Below, piece by piece: positions 35,166 through 47,650 of a stretch of DNA of 64,000 nucleotides. Numbering within the stretch: the first letter of the stretch is position 1; each line of letters begins with the position of its first letter. A program made the translations under genes and the position numbers. The notes under the pieces are model-generated. The model did not search any database and was not told the DNA's origin. It was given only the letters and a program-made list of their open reading frames with translations. This DNA is from Diadema setosum (taxonomy: Eukaryota > Echinodermata > Echinoidea > Diadematoida > Diadematidae), in the NCBI GenBank assembly GCA_033980235.1, contig CM067070.1, positions 30,352,594 to 30,416,593 on the forward strand, written 5' to 3'.

Positions 35166-38100
35166 AATTCTCAGTCAATGTCACCATTTCACAACAGACA
35201 CAAACACAGATTAATGTGACGTGAACAGTGAACAACTACTCGCTTCCATCGTCGTCAAACACACGCATTGTGGATGGAAAGACGCAAGTCAGACTCACTA
35301 CAAATTATGGGGTCTATCCGTGCTTTGTGAACCAAAATTCATATCTGACAACTATGTTCGTATTTCTTTTCGAATCAGCGGAAAATATGTGACCCTGCAT
35401 CACAAAAAAAAAAAAAGGTCGCCAGCCATGAATTTGTAGTTAAGGGCTGATTCTAAAGGAACAGATCGTAAGCATTAAAATGATGTATAATTGAATTCAA
35501 ACTCACTCCCCTAACCTATCTAAATATTGAAAAAAAGCACACACGCTGAAAAAGTGTGAACTGAGAAAAGAGGCTCTGAAGTACAGTGTCTATTCAAGAG
35601 ATTAATCTACCTAAACCGTGCTAGCAACTGTACGATAAATGGGACAAAAAAAAAGTAAACCACCGAAGCAACGACAATTAAGGAAATATTAGTTTAAGCT
35701 GAAATTAAAGATGATCTATTACGACATTCTGTCCATAATTAAGGCTAACTTTCAAAGCAGTAAACATCCTTTCAAAAGTTATTTGAATTGAAAATTAAGA
35801 TTGTACAAAGGAGTTTCAAAATAATGAAAAGGGGCCTCTAAGACATACTTCATCTCACTACTTTACAAAAAAAAAAAAAAAATGTTGTAGAAAAAAAAAA
35901 GAAGAAAAAATCCATTTATGTTGTGATCCCAAACTTACAAATAATGTAGCATGAAGATGATGGGCAGGATAGCTTTTTCAGAAAATATGAAAAACTCAAG
36001 ATTGACTTGGTTGACCCGTTTCAACGTTTTTGAGGCCTCACGTAAAGTCAAGGGGTGCGACTTTTTGTTTGCCTTGTGAAGCGCGGTCACTATGAGACCG
36101 CCCATCTGCTCTAACCCCCCCCCCCCACACACACACACACACAAAACACGCAAATTAGAATTGACAAACAAATTTCATCTTGGTTAACCGACTTATCATT
36201 AGTTTTTTTTAAGGTTGTCTTAACTTGGAAAGAAACTCTTCTCTTCCTACTGCCAGGGTTTAGTTTATTCAAACAAGACAGTAATCAAGATGATATCAGT
36301 TTTGCATTCTTCTGTTTTGTTTTATTTTGTTGTTGTTCATTGATACTCCTGCCCAGCCCTCTTGAGTGACCCTTACCTGTAAATCCTCTGTTCCCACTTT
36401 ACATGAATTTGCATCTCGCAACTCTCTCTCTCTCTCTCTGTCTCTTTCTCTGGGTTCTGAGTTGTGCGGTTAGAATGCAGTGCGTTAGAGCCTATTTTCA
36501 TACTTCATTCGGGTTTAGATTGGTTATAACATGAAGATCGCAATAAGAAAGATAACAAGCATTTATTAAAAAAAATGATATTAATAATAATAATAATAAA
36601 AATGTGTACTGCCGGATCTAGGATGTTAATACACAAAAAGTTATGGCAGGACGATAGATAAAGAAAGAGACAGACAGAAAGAAAGACCGACATACATAAG
36701 TATTTACTGAAAAAAAAAGTACATAGTATTAGGCACTGATGACTGAATCAACCAACAATTCAAAAAGAAAATGTACAGAATATGTCACTCGATCGAGAAC
36801 TTATAAGAAATAAAAATATAACAAGAGTGTAACAATATCTCAACAAAATATTCATTATAAAATGAGATTATTACCCGTTATCGAATGATAGATGGATTAC
36901 TGTATTACAAATATTATTTCCTGTTTCTTTTTTTTTCTCCTGCAGATACACTTCTACTGTCATCTCTTTCAAACTCTGTACTGAACATTTGTTCAAAAGA
37001 CACGCATACAGCTGACTCATGGACGAAATTTTTAAAGGTGTAACCGTCGTACCAACACCCATCTCAATAGAGTGTCTAGATATAGGAATGGGAAGACCAA
37101 TGTTGTGTGCTCTTTGTTATCATTATATTTTCATGGCAGAGGACAGGACTGAACATCATGAAAGATTTCTTCTATAAACTCTCAAATTCTGAATGACCGC
37201 CGAGTTGCTAAAACACTCAACAAAGACTATGTCTTAACTGTAAAGAAATACATCATTACCAAAATATAACCTTGTTTTGCTTTTGTCATTCGCTATTGGA
37301 TACCACATAAAAGACATAGTCCACGTGAGCAAAAAGAAAATTTGATTTATTTCCATTTTTGTTGCTGTTGTATTCTGCGACTTTTATGTTACAATAATTA
37401 CTTGACAAAAGCGGGCTCTTGGGCCCTGTACGTGACTATACACTGTTCACATGTTAAGTAAAACTAAATAAATATGTCAACAAGGTCACTTTGACGATTC
37501 TTCTGTCATCATAAAGCATACAATATGCAATTATGTTTTCAAGAGAATTATGTTTGAATTAAACTACAGTCATAACGTTGACAGATATACGAGAATCAAA
37601 ATATATTTTCTACGATAAGTTGCAAAACTATTTTTATGATAAAACAAAATAGATGAATAAGTGTGCAATGACACAATAAAAAACAAAAGTATAGGAAATG
37701 AAATGTATTAGTTATTAAAAAAAAAACAAGGATCAGAATCAGAACTTTGTCGTCGTTCTTCGTGAAAAGCTAAGCAAAAATAGAAATCAATAGATAGATA
37801 CATACATGGCAATAATCATTATGATAAACTGACTATAGTCAAAGGCACCACTGAATACTTAGAATTCTGGTTAAAGTATCGTTTCATGGGATCACTTCAC
37901 TTGCGTGAATGCTATTCTTCTGGTCTTTATTGAAACATCAATAGCAACAGCAGTTAAAATACAAGAGAAAAACAAAAAAGAAAATATTATTCTCATTTCA
38001 TCTTTAGGGATATACATTAGTCGCACATACGGCTGTACTGTTCTTGATAAGGGATTAGTTGTCATTTCTATTATTTGTACATTCAGAAATTTGCCTAGCC

Positions 38101-39072
38101 ATGTCCGTCCGTCCCAGTGGTGTTGTATAAAATAAATTTTGTAGTAAAAAGGTTATCGTCGTATAATGGAAAGAAAATTTGCATAGGATAACATTTGTTC
38201 GGTTCGAAAGATTATCAGTTGTTGCAACAGAACGAGGAATAGACTTACGGTATTTGTTGTTGTTGTTGCTGTTCTCGCAGAACATAGTTATACAAGTACA
38301 AAATTTCACGTTTCCCTCTATGTGTAGATTTTTGAATAAGATATATCTTTCTATTACGTAATCGACAGTAATATCTGATCCCTTAATCATTCACGCTCTC
38401 ATATTCAAAAGCACTACCTCGTAATGGGATGAGAAATGTGTCTCTGAAAAATCGACATGTTTATTCTGATTTCTGAGGAAGTAATTTACACACAGAAGAG
38501 ACGCATTAATTTTATACATAAAATGAACATGTGTGTGCCTAAGTAAGTATTTCTCATTCGTGTGTGTGTGTGTGTGTTTAGTATGTGTGTGTGTGTGCGC
38601 GTGTGTGTGTGTGCCTGTTTAATATGTGTGTGTGTATGTGTGTTTGTGTGTGTATGTGATTTTCTCTTTTTGGACACTGTCGACATATTGTAATTACACG
38701 TGTAAGCCTTCGGAAGCGTTCTAACATTGTGACTTTTTTGTCCTTAATAAGGTCTGCATTTTATAATGAATACAATGCATCTCAGCAAAGAGGCACCTTC
38801 AGAGCAGCTTCAGAAGTATTTCATTGTGCTATTAATCATGCGTCAGGGATGACTGGATCCTCCTCCTCATTTATTCGCCCATCATTGTCTCCTCTCATCG
38901 ATATTCTCCCTGTTACGAGAGAAATATAGAGGTGAAAAGGAAAATATGTAAAAATATTAATGTACATTGATTTAAATAGGTATAATATCATTTTGCTTCG
39001 TACTTCTAGGGATAAACTTGAGCGGTCTCGTTTTGACGTCATACTTTCAGTGCCTTCAGCAAACATTACCCG
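35166..39072 (+). repeat. Segment Z, copy B
   Basis: Homologous to 42159-45826. Shared blocks include 'gggtttagtttattcaaac', 'catggcaataatcattatg' and 'gaggcaccttcagagc'. It contains a TGTGACC-family element, CA, TC and TG microsatellites (36127-36143, 36424-36440, 38563-38650) and no exon I can defend. Confidence 0.85.
35389..36090. mobile_element. TIR element, TGTGACC family, copy 2
   Basis: Homologous to 19069-19751, with ends GTGACCCTGCATCAC and the complement of GTGAAGCGCGGTCAC. It was present before segment Z was duplicated, because 42382-43067 is its paralogue. Confidence 0.7.
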
Positions 39073-39182
39073 CATACAGTGCCTAGAGCTCATGAGCTGT
39101 GTGACTATAGTGGGTGCCGAGCTCATGTGATGACCCCGTCTCACTTTAGGCTGCGCTTACATTTTCACTTTAAATGTGTAAC

Positions 39183-39215
<33 letters not shown>

Positions 39216-39546
39216 GAGCTATTGTACCCTATCATCAGCTGTTGTTGTTGTTGTTATTGTTGCTGCTGCTGCTGCTGTTGCTGAAATCTTTGGCAACGAT
39301 AACTTCAAGCGATGAGGGTTATAAGAATATCATTTGCCAAAAAAAGTGACTGTATTCTATAGTTATTTTTCCTCCGCCTTTGCTCACATTCTCTCTTTTT
39401 TTATTCTAAATCTTGTATCTACTTCTTCATCATTAAAAGGCAACATTCACTAATTGCAGTTGAAACTGAAACCCTGTTTTAGCGCTTTATATTATAAAAT
39501 AGTGGTAAAATGTTACTTTGGGTTAGAAAAAGCCCACGTAACAATT

Positions 39547-40016
39547 GAGTATATGAATATAAGAACGACCCAAGTCCATAGAAGATCATTTCGAGTAAAC
39601 TAAAAAAAAAAAAAAACTTCATATCTCTTTTATTTGTCCAATAATATTCTATTTAACTGTGATGGGAAGGCAACATTGTATATACAAATTAGAACATATT
39701 TTATGACAATTAACATTTACATTAATTGTGGAGAGGCCATTTTGTGTGGTGGACTTGGGTCGTTCTTTGATTCATAATACATGATATTCTGCTATAGAGA
39801 TGGGAGGATGAGAGAGGGCGCTATTATAATAGAATGATCCAAGTCTTTCATTCTTACATTAATATAAGATTTAACTCATTCATTTCAGGCACTTCCGGGG
39901 GTAATTAGGATTTATCACTTACACACAAGATGAGTCCATGCATAAGCTACAATGTCCCATGTCAAACTAAATTTGGCCAAAAATTGGACTTTGGTCGTTC
40001 TTATATTCATATACTC
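39547..40016. mobile_element. 470-bp AATT MITE, private to copy C
   Basis: Flanked by AATT at 39543-39546 and 40017-40020. Copies A and B keep the empty site ('gtaacaattct'). The ends GAGTATATGAATATAAGAAC and its near-exact inverted partner are better preserved than in the 34692 and 41712 copies. Intact termini and a clean empty site indicate a relatively recent insertion of this family. Confidence 0.92.
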
Positions 40017-41010
40017 AATTCTAATCAACATAATCAAGTTCTGTTAAATATACAGAATGTGAACAATAATACAGTATTTTATTTTCCAAAATAAACCGTC
40101 TATGGCTGTGGTTTATTGAAAATTCAATTGCAGACATTTCCTTAAATTTTAGGCTTTATTGCGAATTATTTCATATGGTATGCCGTTTTGTGATAGAACT
40201 CCTACGTGTATGCATCAAATGTGTTAACTCGAGCATAATTATACATTTATGAAAATTTTACTCGTAGGTTTTTGTATTTCTTTTTTCCAAGTGTGTTCTT
40301 CTACATCTACATTTGTATTCAATTTCGTACGCTACAATGCATGTTCTTGAGTGAATAAGTAGGTAATATAACACAGTTTGGATAATTTTAGAAAGGAATC
40401 CGACTTTTTTTTTACCCCTATGAATTTATTTTATATTTCAATTTGTATTGACGGATACCAATTTCCTATTATACTAGTATGCTGAATTTCATAATACATT
40501 AATATTCAAGTTGATACATAACCTTTTAAGAAATATAGCGCAGATTATAAAGGTTATTAGATCAAACAAAGAGTTACAAAGAAGATATAGGTTTCACTTT
40601 TACAGAAGAAGAATAGATATTACTCTAGATGACAAGTTGTCTAATTATTAGATTTACCTCTAACAAATTCTTCGACGACGGGTTGTCATCTTTCTCAAAC
40701 GATGGCTAATCGGCAACTGATGATTTGTCGTCAACAGGCAATCATGTAGATGTGACATCCTGGTGATCCCCTCTCCCTCTCATCCCTTATGATGTTATGG
40801 GCGAGGGGGTGGGGTCTCGTTATCTGGATTGCTTCTCTAATGCGACTACGTAGGCTTTAATTCCCTCGCTGCTAACCGCGTCCCCTCCAAGTCGATGAAA
40901 CGAATTCCTTTTCCATCATGGTCTGTTATGACTTGTTGTATATTTGCCTTGCTGATGCCCTCTGTGATCGCATTTATGATTGTCCAGTCAATTGGACAAT
41001 TTTCCTCTCT

Positions 41011-41044
<34 letters not shown>

Positions 41045-41446
41045 TGCTGGCATGAGTACAAATGAGTAAAGAAGTGTAGATTACCCATGCGGTGAATATT
41101 GATATTTTTGGAAATCATTGTCTGTGATTTGGAAGCCCTCTTTACTGAAATGAATCTACAAATACTAATTGTCGTTGTTCTTGTTTGTCAGCCATTTTTG
41201 ATAATTTCAAGAGTCCCTATTGGCCGATTCTGTGACTCGCTATGTGTATTTTTGGCATGGGCAGCGCCATTACGGGGTGTCTCAGCCGATCCCCCCCCCC
41301 TCTCCCCTTTCCCCCACCCCCTTCCGCGCACGGAATGAAAAAAACTGATGCATGGTTGTTTTAGCCAATGTTCGTGTCGTACTGAGTGCGCGAATGCTTG
41401 CTTAGTGCGTGAACCTTTGTTACAAGTGCGCGATAAACATGTTGCC

Positions 41447-41510
41447 GGGGGGGGGGGGGGGGGGTGGGGGGGGGTGGGGGGGGGGGGGGAGAGGAGGGGG
41501 GTCGGCTTGG
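41447..41510 (+). repeat. Expanded poly-G tract (G-quadruplex-prone)
   Basis: Runs of 18, 9 and 14 G separated by single T, then GAGAGGAGGGGGG. The paralogous tract is much shorter at 28245-28271 and intermediate at 34449-34483. Confidence 0.9.
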
Positions 41511-41711
41511 ACACCGCGAAATGAGCTCATGGCTGCGCCCAGTGCCACACATTGTCTGCTGCCCTCAACGAACCCGAATCGGTCAATAGGATGCAGAAGT
41601 TGAAGCATCTACATCCAGATTTAGGTCCCATGAGAATTCGGGGTAAAGAGACAGGAAAAACATGTTCGGACTACAAATCAAGACGTCAAAAATTTCACGT
41701 TGTATGAAATT

Positions 41712-42158
41712 GAGTATCTGAATATAAGAACGACCCAAGTCCATGGAAGATCATTTCGAGTAAACTTAAAAAACTTCATATCTTTTTTATTTGTCCAATA
41801 ATATATTATTTAACTGTGATGGGAAGGCAACATTGTAATTAGAACATATATCATTATAAAATTAACATTTACATTTATTGTGGAGATGCCATTTTGTGTG
41901 ATGGACTTGGGTCGTTCTTTGATTCATATACATGATATTCTGCTATAGAGATGAGAGAAGGATGAGAGAGAGCGCTATGATATGAATGTAAGAATGACCT
42001 TCGTTCTTACATTCATATAAGATTTAACTCATTCATTTTAGGTACTTTCGGATTTATCATTTATACACAAGATGAGTTTATGCATAAGTTACAATTTCCC
42101 ATGTCAAACTGAATTTGGTCAAAAACTGGACTTGGGTTGTTTTTATATTCAGGCTTTC
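41712..42158. mobile_element. AATT MITE, copy C (paralogue of 34692-35165)
   Basis: Same ends and flanks as the copy-B element (AATT at 41708-41711 and 42159-42162), with small internal deletions. It is shared through segmental duplication, not a new insertion. Confidence 0.85.
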
Positions 42159-42381
42159 AATTCTCTGTCAATGTCACCATTTCACAACAGACACAAACGC
42201 AGATTAATGTTACGTGAACAGTGAACAACTACCCGCTTCCATCGTCGTCAAACACACGTATTGTGATTGGAAAGACGCAATTCAGACTCACTACAAATTA
42301 TGGGGTCCATCCGTGCTTTGTGAACCAAAATTTATATCTGACAATTATGTTCGTATTTCATTTCGAATCAGCGGAAAATTT

Positions 42382-43067
42382 GTGACCCTGCATCACAAAA
42401 CAAAACAAAACGAAATAAAAAAAAAAGGTCGCCAGACATGAATTTGTAGTTAAGGGCTGATTCTAATAAAGGAACAGATCGTAAGCTTTAAAATGATGTA
42501 TAGTTCCATTCAAACTGACTCCCCTAACCTAAATATTGTAAAAGCACACACGCTGAAAAAGTGTGAACTGAGAAAAGAGGCTCTGAAGCACAGGGACTAT
42601 TCAAGAGATTAATCTTCCTAAACCGTGCTAGCAGCTGTACGATAAATGGGACAAAAAAAAAGTAAACCACCGGAGCAACGACAATGAAGGAAATATTAGT
42701 TTAAACTGAAATTAAACATGATCTATTACGACATTCTGTCCATAAGTAAAGGCTAGCTTTCAAAGCAGTAAACATCCTTTCAAAAGTTATTTGAATTGAA
42801 AGTGAAGATTGTACAAAGGAGTTTCAAAAATAATGAAAAGGGGCCTCTAAGACATACTTCATCTCACTACTTTACAAAAAGAGAGAAAAAAAAAAGGTTG
42901 TAGAAAACAAAAATCCATTCATGTTGTGATCCCAAAATTAGAAATATTGTAGGATGAAGATGATGGGCAGGATAGCTTTTTCAGAAAATATGAAAAACTC
43001 AAGATTGACTTGGTTGACCCGTTTGAACGTTTTTGAGAAAGTCAAGGGGTGCGACTTTTGCGGTCAC
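42382..43067. mobile_element. TIR element, TGTGACC family, copy 3
   Basis: Paralogue of 35389-36090 with part of the right end deleted around 43036-43060. Confidence 0.7.
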
Positions 43068-44283
43068 ATATGAGACCGCCCATCTGCTCTAACCCCCCCC
43101 CCCACACACACACACACACAAAACACGCAAATTCGAATGGACAAACAAATTTAATCTTGGTTAACCGACTTATTATTAGTTTTTTAAGGTTGTCTTAACT
43201 TGGAAATAATCTCTTCTCTTCCTGCTGCCAGGGTTTAGTTTATTCAAACAAGACAGTAATCAAGATGATATCAGTTTTGCATTCTTCTGTTTTGTTTTAT
43301 TTTGTTGTTGTTCATTGATACTCCTGCCCACCCCTCTTGCGTGACCCTTACCTGTTAATCCTCTGTTCTCGCTTTCCTGCATTTTTTCCTCTGGGTTTTG
43401 AGTTGTGCGGTTAAGGTGCAGTGCATTAGAGCCTGTTTTCATACTTTACAGGTTTAGATAGCAGGCATTTATCCAAAATGTGTCCTGCCGGAACTAGGAT
43501 TTACACGGAAAGCAAAGGCAGGACGACAGAGAAAGAGCGAGACGGGCAGACAGACAGACAGACATGCATAAGTATTAAATGAAAAAAAAAAGTCTTGCAT
43601 CGTATTAGGCACTGGTGACTGAATCAATTGAATCAAAAAGAAAATGTACAGAATATGTCACTCGATCGAGAAAGAAATGTAGCAAGAGTGTAACAATTTC
43701 AACATAATATTCATTTTTAAAAAATGAGACTCTTACCCGTAATCGAATAATAGATTACTGTACAACAAAGTTAATAATATGGCCTGTCTTGCATTCCTGC
43801 AGAAAAAAACTGCTGGTATCACCTCTCGTGACAATCTAAGCAAAAACACAAAATAGAATAGATAAATATAGCATACATGGCAATAATCATTATGATAAAA
43901 TGACTAAAATCAAAGGCACCACGGAATACTTAGAATTCTGGTTTAAGTATCGCTTGATGGGATCACTTCACATGCGTGCATGTTTTCTTCTGGTCTTTAT
44001 TGAAACATCAAAAGCAACAGCAGTTAAAATACAGGACAAAAACAAAAAAGAAAATTTGATATTATTCTCATTTCAACTTTAGGGATATCAGATCAGCTGG
44101 ATTTCACATTAGTCGCACTTACGGTTGTACTGTTCTTGACAGGGGATTAGTTGTCATTTCTATTATTTGTACATTCAGAAATTTGTCTAGCCATGTCCGT
44201 CCGTCCCAATGGTGTTGTATAAAATATATTTTGTAGTAAAAGGGTTATAGTCGTATACAGGAACTAGACTTCGCATAGGATAA

Positions 44284-45210
44284 GTTTTGCAACATCGCCC
44301 TACACCCAGTAAGGCATTGTTGTTGTTGTTGTTGTTGTTTTCTGAGATATGAATAAAAAGTGTGCACGTCATAAGACCAAAACCCACGAGTCTGCTCACA
44401 AGCCACACAGCCTATGGGCTATACAAGTTACAGGTCATAAAGCCCATTTCTTCGACACTAAGCTAACGAGGCCAACGAGACCGATACATGCCCCGTGTTC
44501 TATCTCTCGAACTCGTGGGCTGTTTTTACCTAGCGTCGAACTCATGGGCTACATGACTCGTGAGCTATTTGAATCATGAACCTGTTTTCAATGTCGAACT
44601 CGTGGGCTGAATAACTCGTTTGTGTCAGTCGAGTGGGATGCCCCCCCCCCCAAAAAAAAAAAATAAAATAAAAAATAAAATAAATGATAATAATAGTAAT
44701 AAGTAAATAAATAAAAAATCAGCCAGAGTGTGTGAGTTGTATCCAATTGCGACGCAGTTTAAAACTCATTCGAAAAATATGTCGTGGACATTCTTCACCC
44801 AAACACTTTAGTATATGCAAAGCTTCGTGAGCTTTTGCTTTATAAATGAGGAACTTGATCTATCTTTGGTATTTCCTGATCAATCGCCATACGTACTATA
44901 CTGTTGCCATGGCAACACAACTTTTTAATGCATCGAAGAATGTGACTTGCACATCTGTACCTAAGGTCAATGTGAACGCCTAATTATAATTATTGCTTGA
45001 AAAAAAAAAATGTAGAGGTGATCGAGAGAAAAAAAAAAGCGAAAAAAGCAAAAACTATACCCCAGATTAGGGCCATAATATGCTATCGTCATGAAAACGC
45101 AGTTTCCAATGCATTCGAGAAAACATTGTCTTGCACATCTTCATCGCGAATCCATTGTGTGTGTGCTAAATTTCATGTCCATTGCTACTAAGTAGAAACG
45201 TACGTGTATT
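44284..45210. other. ~930-bp insertion private to segment Z copy C
   Basis: Copy B passes directly from 'gcataggataacatt' to 'cggttcgaaagattatc', while copy C has about 930 bp between. The insert holds a TTG run, at least three copies of TCGAACTCRTGGGCT (near 44507, 44537 and 44592), a poly-C/poly-A block and two diverged repeats of 'aatgcatcgaagaa...cttgcacatct'. No clear TIR or target duplication was found. Confidence 0.6.
44903..44916. promoter_or_regulatory. Palindromic RFX X-box-like motif
   Basis: GTTGCCATGGCAAC is a perfect palindrome that fits the RFX X-box pattern (GTNRCC, short spacer, RGYAAC). It lies in repeat-like DNA with no gene beside it, so function is unsupported. Confidence 0.35.
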
Positions 45211-45833
45211 TCGGTTCGAAAGATTATCAGCTGTTGCAACAAAAGGAGGAATAGACTTACGGTGTTTTGTTTTGTTCTGTTTTCTTCTTTTTTTTTTTCT
45301 CGCAGAGCATACAAGTACAAAATTTCACGTTTCCCTCTATGTATAGAATTCTGAAAAAAAAAAGAATCTTTGACAGCTGAGTTGAACGAACAGTCTTGAT
45401 TAAAAATTAAAAAATGATAAAAAAATAAAAATGTACTGTTTTTGTTAATAAACACTTCATATTTTCATGCAATAGATTAAATACAGGAAGAGATGCATTA
45501 ATTGCATACATAAAATGAGCATGTAAGTGTGTAAGTGATGAGTTCTTATTTGTGCGTTGTCTCTTTTTGGACAGTGTCAACATATTTTGATACCGTGTAA
45601 GCCTTAGGTAGCGTTCTTAAATTATGACTTTTTGTCCTTTATAAGGACTGCTTTTCATAATGAACACGATGCAGCTCTGCAAGAGGCACCTTCAGAGCTG
45701 CTTCAAAAGCATTTCATGGTGCTAGTAATCATGCGTCAGGAATGACTGGATCCTCCTCGTCATTTATTCGCCCTGCATTGTCTCCTCTTCCTGTTACGAG
45801 AGAAATATAGAGGTGAAAAGGGAAATGGTTCTA

Positions 45834-46131
45834 GGACTGCTCCCCCGGAGGACAACTCCCCCGGAGGACTACTCCCCCAGAGGATGTCTCCCCCGGAGGA
45901 CAACTCCCCCGGAGGACCACTCCCCCGGGGGACCACTCCCCCGGTGGACCACTCCCCCGGGGGACCACTCCCCTGGAGGACCACTCCCCTGGAGGACCAC
46001 TCCCCCGGGGACAACTCCCCCGAAGGACCACTCCCCCGGGGACAACTCCCCCGGGGACAACTCCCCCGGAAGACTACTCCCCCGGAGGACTGCTCCCCCG
46101 GAGGACCACTCCCCCCGAGGACAACTCCCCC
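45834..46131 (+). repeat. 16-bp GC-rich minisatellite, ~19 units
   Basis: The unit is close to GGACNACTCCCCCGGA, repeated about 19 times with point changes and a few one-base losses. Because 16 is not a multiple of 3 and the unit has no stop, long Pro/Gly-rich frames appear on both strands. These are artefacts. Confidence 0.95.
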
Positions 46132-46584
46132 CATACTTATTACCCATCAGGCCTGAAAATCTCCCTCTCACTTGGGATGGGGGGAGGGGGTGGTTACATG
46201 AACTTTTTATCTTGCAGCTGAAAGGGCCGATATCCTCTTTTGAGCCTGCGAAAAAAAAAGGGGGGGGGGGGGGCTCATGCACTTTGTAATAAGTGAGAGT
46301 GAAGTTGATTTTGTTTATAAATTCCAAGTGCTTTTTGAGACATCAAATGTGAAATGCGGGAATGTTATCCCGTAACAAAGCAGGAATTTTAAGTAGCCCA
46401 GAACATTCCCTTCTAAAAACAAACAACAAACAAACAAACAAACAAAAGAAAAAAAAAACAGTGCAGCAGCAAGGGATTCATGATGCGGCCTCTCCGAATC
46501 TGGTCCGCAGTCTCTTTCCACCTCCCTGCTCAGAGCTTGCTCAGTAGCGTAACAGCCGGGGGCAGACTGCCCTCCGGAAGTCCT

Positions 46585-47215
46585 CCCTAACTCTAACCCT
46601 AACCGGGAAAATGAAGGGAGAGGAATGAAGGAAAAAAAGGGAGAAGGGAGAGAGGGAGAAAGAAAGGAAAAGGAAAGAAAAAAGGGGAAAGAAAGAGAGA
46701 GGAAAAGAAAGAAAGAAAGAACGGTAAACGGTAGAAAAAAAAAGGGGGAAGAGGAAAGGAAGAAAGAAAGGAAAAAAAAGAGGGGAGGAAGGGAAAGGAA
46801 GAATAGGAAAAGGGAGAAAGAAAGGCAAAGAGTGGAGAAAGAGAGAGGAAAGGGAGAAAGAGAGAGAAAGGAGGAGGAAAAGGAAGAAAGAAAGGAAGGG
46901 GAAGGAAGAAAGGGAAAGGAAAAAGAGGGAAAGGAAAAAAGAGGAAAGAAAGAAAATGAAGATAAGAAATTGGAGAAGTGAAGAATCAGACGGAAATTGA
47001 AAGAAAAGAGGAATTGAAGGGATTAGGGGAAAATAAAAATTATGAGAGAAATGAGGAGGAAACAATGAGCAAAAAGAAACGGGAAATCGGGAAGAACAAA
47101 ACGGAGCGAAAAAGACGGAAAACGTGAAAGGGGAAAGGAGGATGGAAAAACATTAAGAAAGGGAATAGAGACTGAAAGTGGGAAGAAAGGGAAAAGGAAA
47201 GGGCACGGCCAAGCG
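46585..47215 (+). repeat. Short CCCTAA run then ~600-bp polypurine tract
   Basis: 46585-46604 reads CCCTAACTCTAACCCTAACC, a short telomere-type stretch on the C-rich strand. From 46605 to about 47215 the plus strand is almost entirely A and G (GAAAG, GGAAA and GAGAG variants) with rare pyrimidines. Mirror-type purine tracts of this length can form triplex DNA. Confidence 0.9.
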
Positions 47216-47266
47216 GCAAATTGCATAAGCCTAGATTGGGAGACGCGAGGGGACCCAGTTATTTAA

Positions 47267-47650
47267 AGGGACTGTACAGTACTGGTTAAGGTGGTGAGTC
47301 ATGTTTTGAACATTCCAAAGTGAAATAATGAGAAACCTCTTATGAAATATGAAAGAGCATGTAATTTTAAGAAGGATTCAACGTTTATTTGGTGAAAATT
47401 GGTTTTCAAATGGATGAGATATCAAGAAGAGTGATAATAACAAAAAGCGACAGGCCACGCTTTTTATTAGGATCTCTTTGTTTCACCTTATTTTTGGATA
47501 TCTCAGCCGTTTCAAAACCAATTTTCATCAAATAAACTTTTGATATCCGTTAGAATTGCATGCTCTTTGACATTTCATAGACTGGTTTCTGAATGTCTCG
47601 CAAAACGTTAAAAGCTAAATCCTCACCTCAACCAGAACTGTACAAACCTT
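47267..47650. mobile_element. Foldback MITE with TTAA target duplication
   Basis: TTAA lies on both sides (47263-47266 and 47651-47654). The ends AGGGACTGTACAGTACTGGT and the complement of ACCAGAACTGTACAAACCTT pair over about 45 bp, and further inner pairing ('accaattttcatcaaata' with 'tatttggtgaaaattggt') makes most of the element a hairpin. No coding sequence is seen. Confidence 0.88.

Larger units (their letters stand above)
39073..41711 (+). repeat. Segment Y, copy C
   Basis: Third copy of segment Y, starting at 'atacagtgcctag'. It carries a private MITE (39547-40016), long A and T homopolymers and the most expanded G-tract of the three copies. Confidence 0.85.
42159..45826 (+). repeat. 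Segment Z, copy C
   Basis: Homologous to 35166-38930, ending at 'atatagaggtgaaaag' where the minisatellite begins. It has a private insertion at about 44284-45210 and several deletions. Confidence 0.85.

Noticed and set aside
38560..38650. TG repeats as a special regulatory element
   Set aside because: An ordinary dinucleotide microsatellite; similar CA/TG tracts occur at several other places in the window.
45813..46289. 158-codon Pro/Gly-rich protein
   Set aside because: The frame is open only because the 16-bp minisatellite unit lacks stops in all frames; the opposite strand is open too.
46541..47065. 174-codon Ser/Phe/Leu-rich minus-strand frame
   Set aside because: It is the translation of a polypyrimidine tract. 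Low-complexity composition explains the lack of stops.
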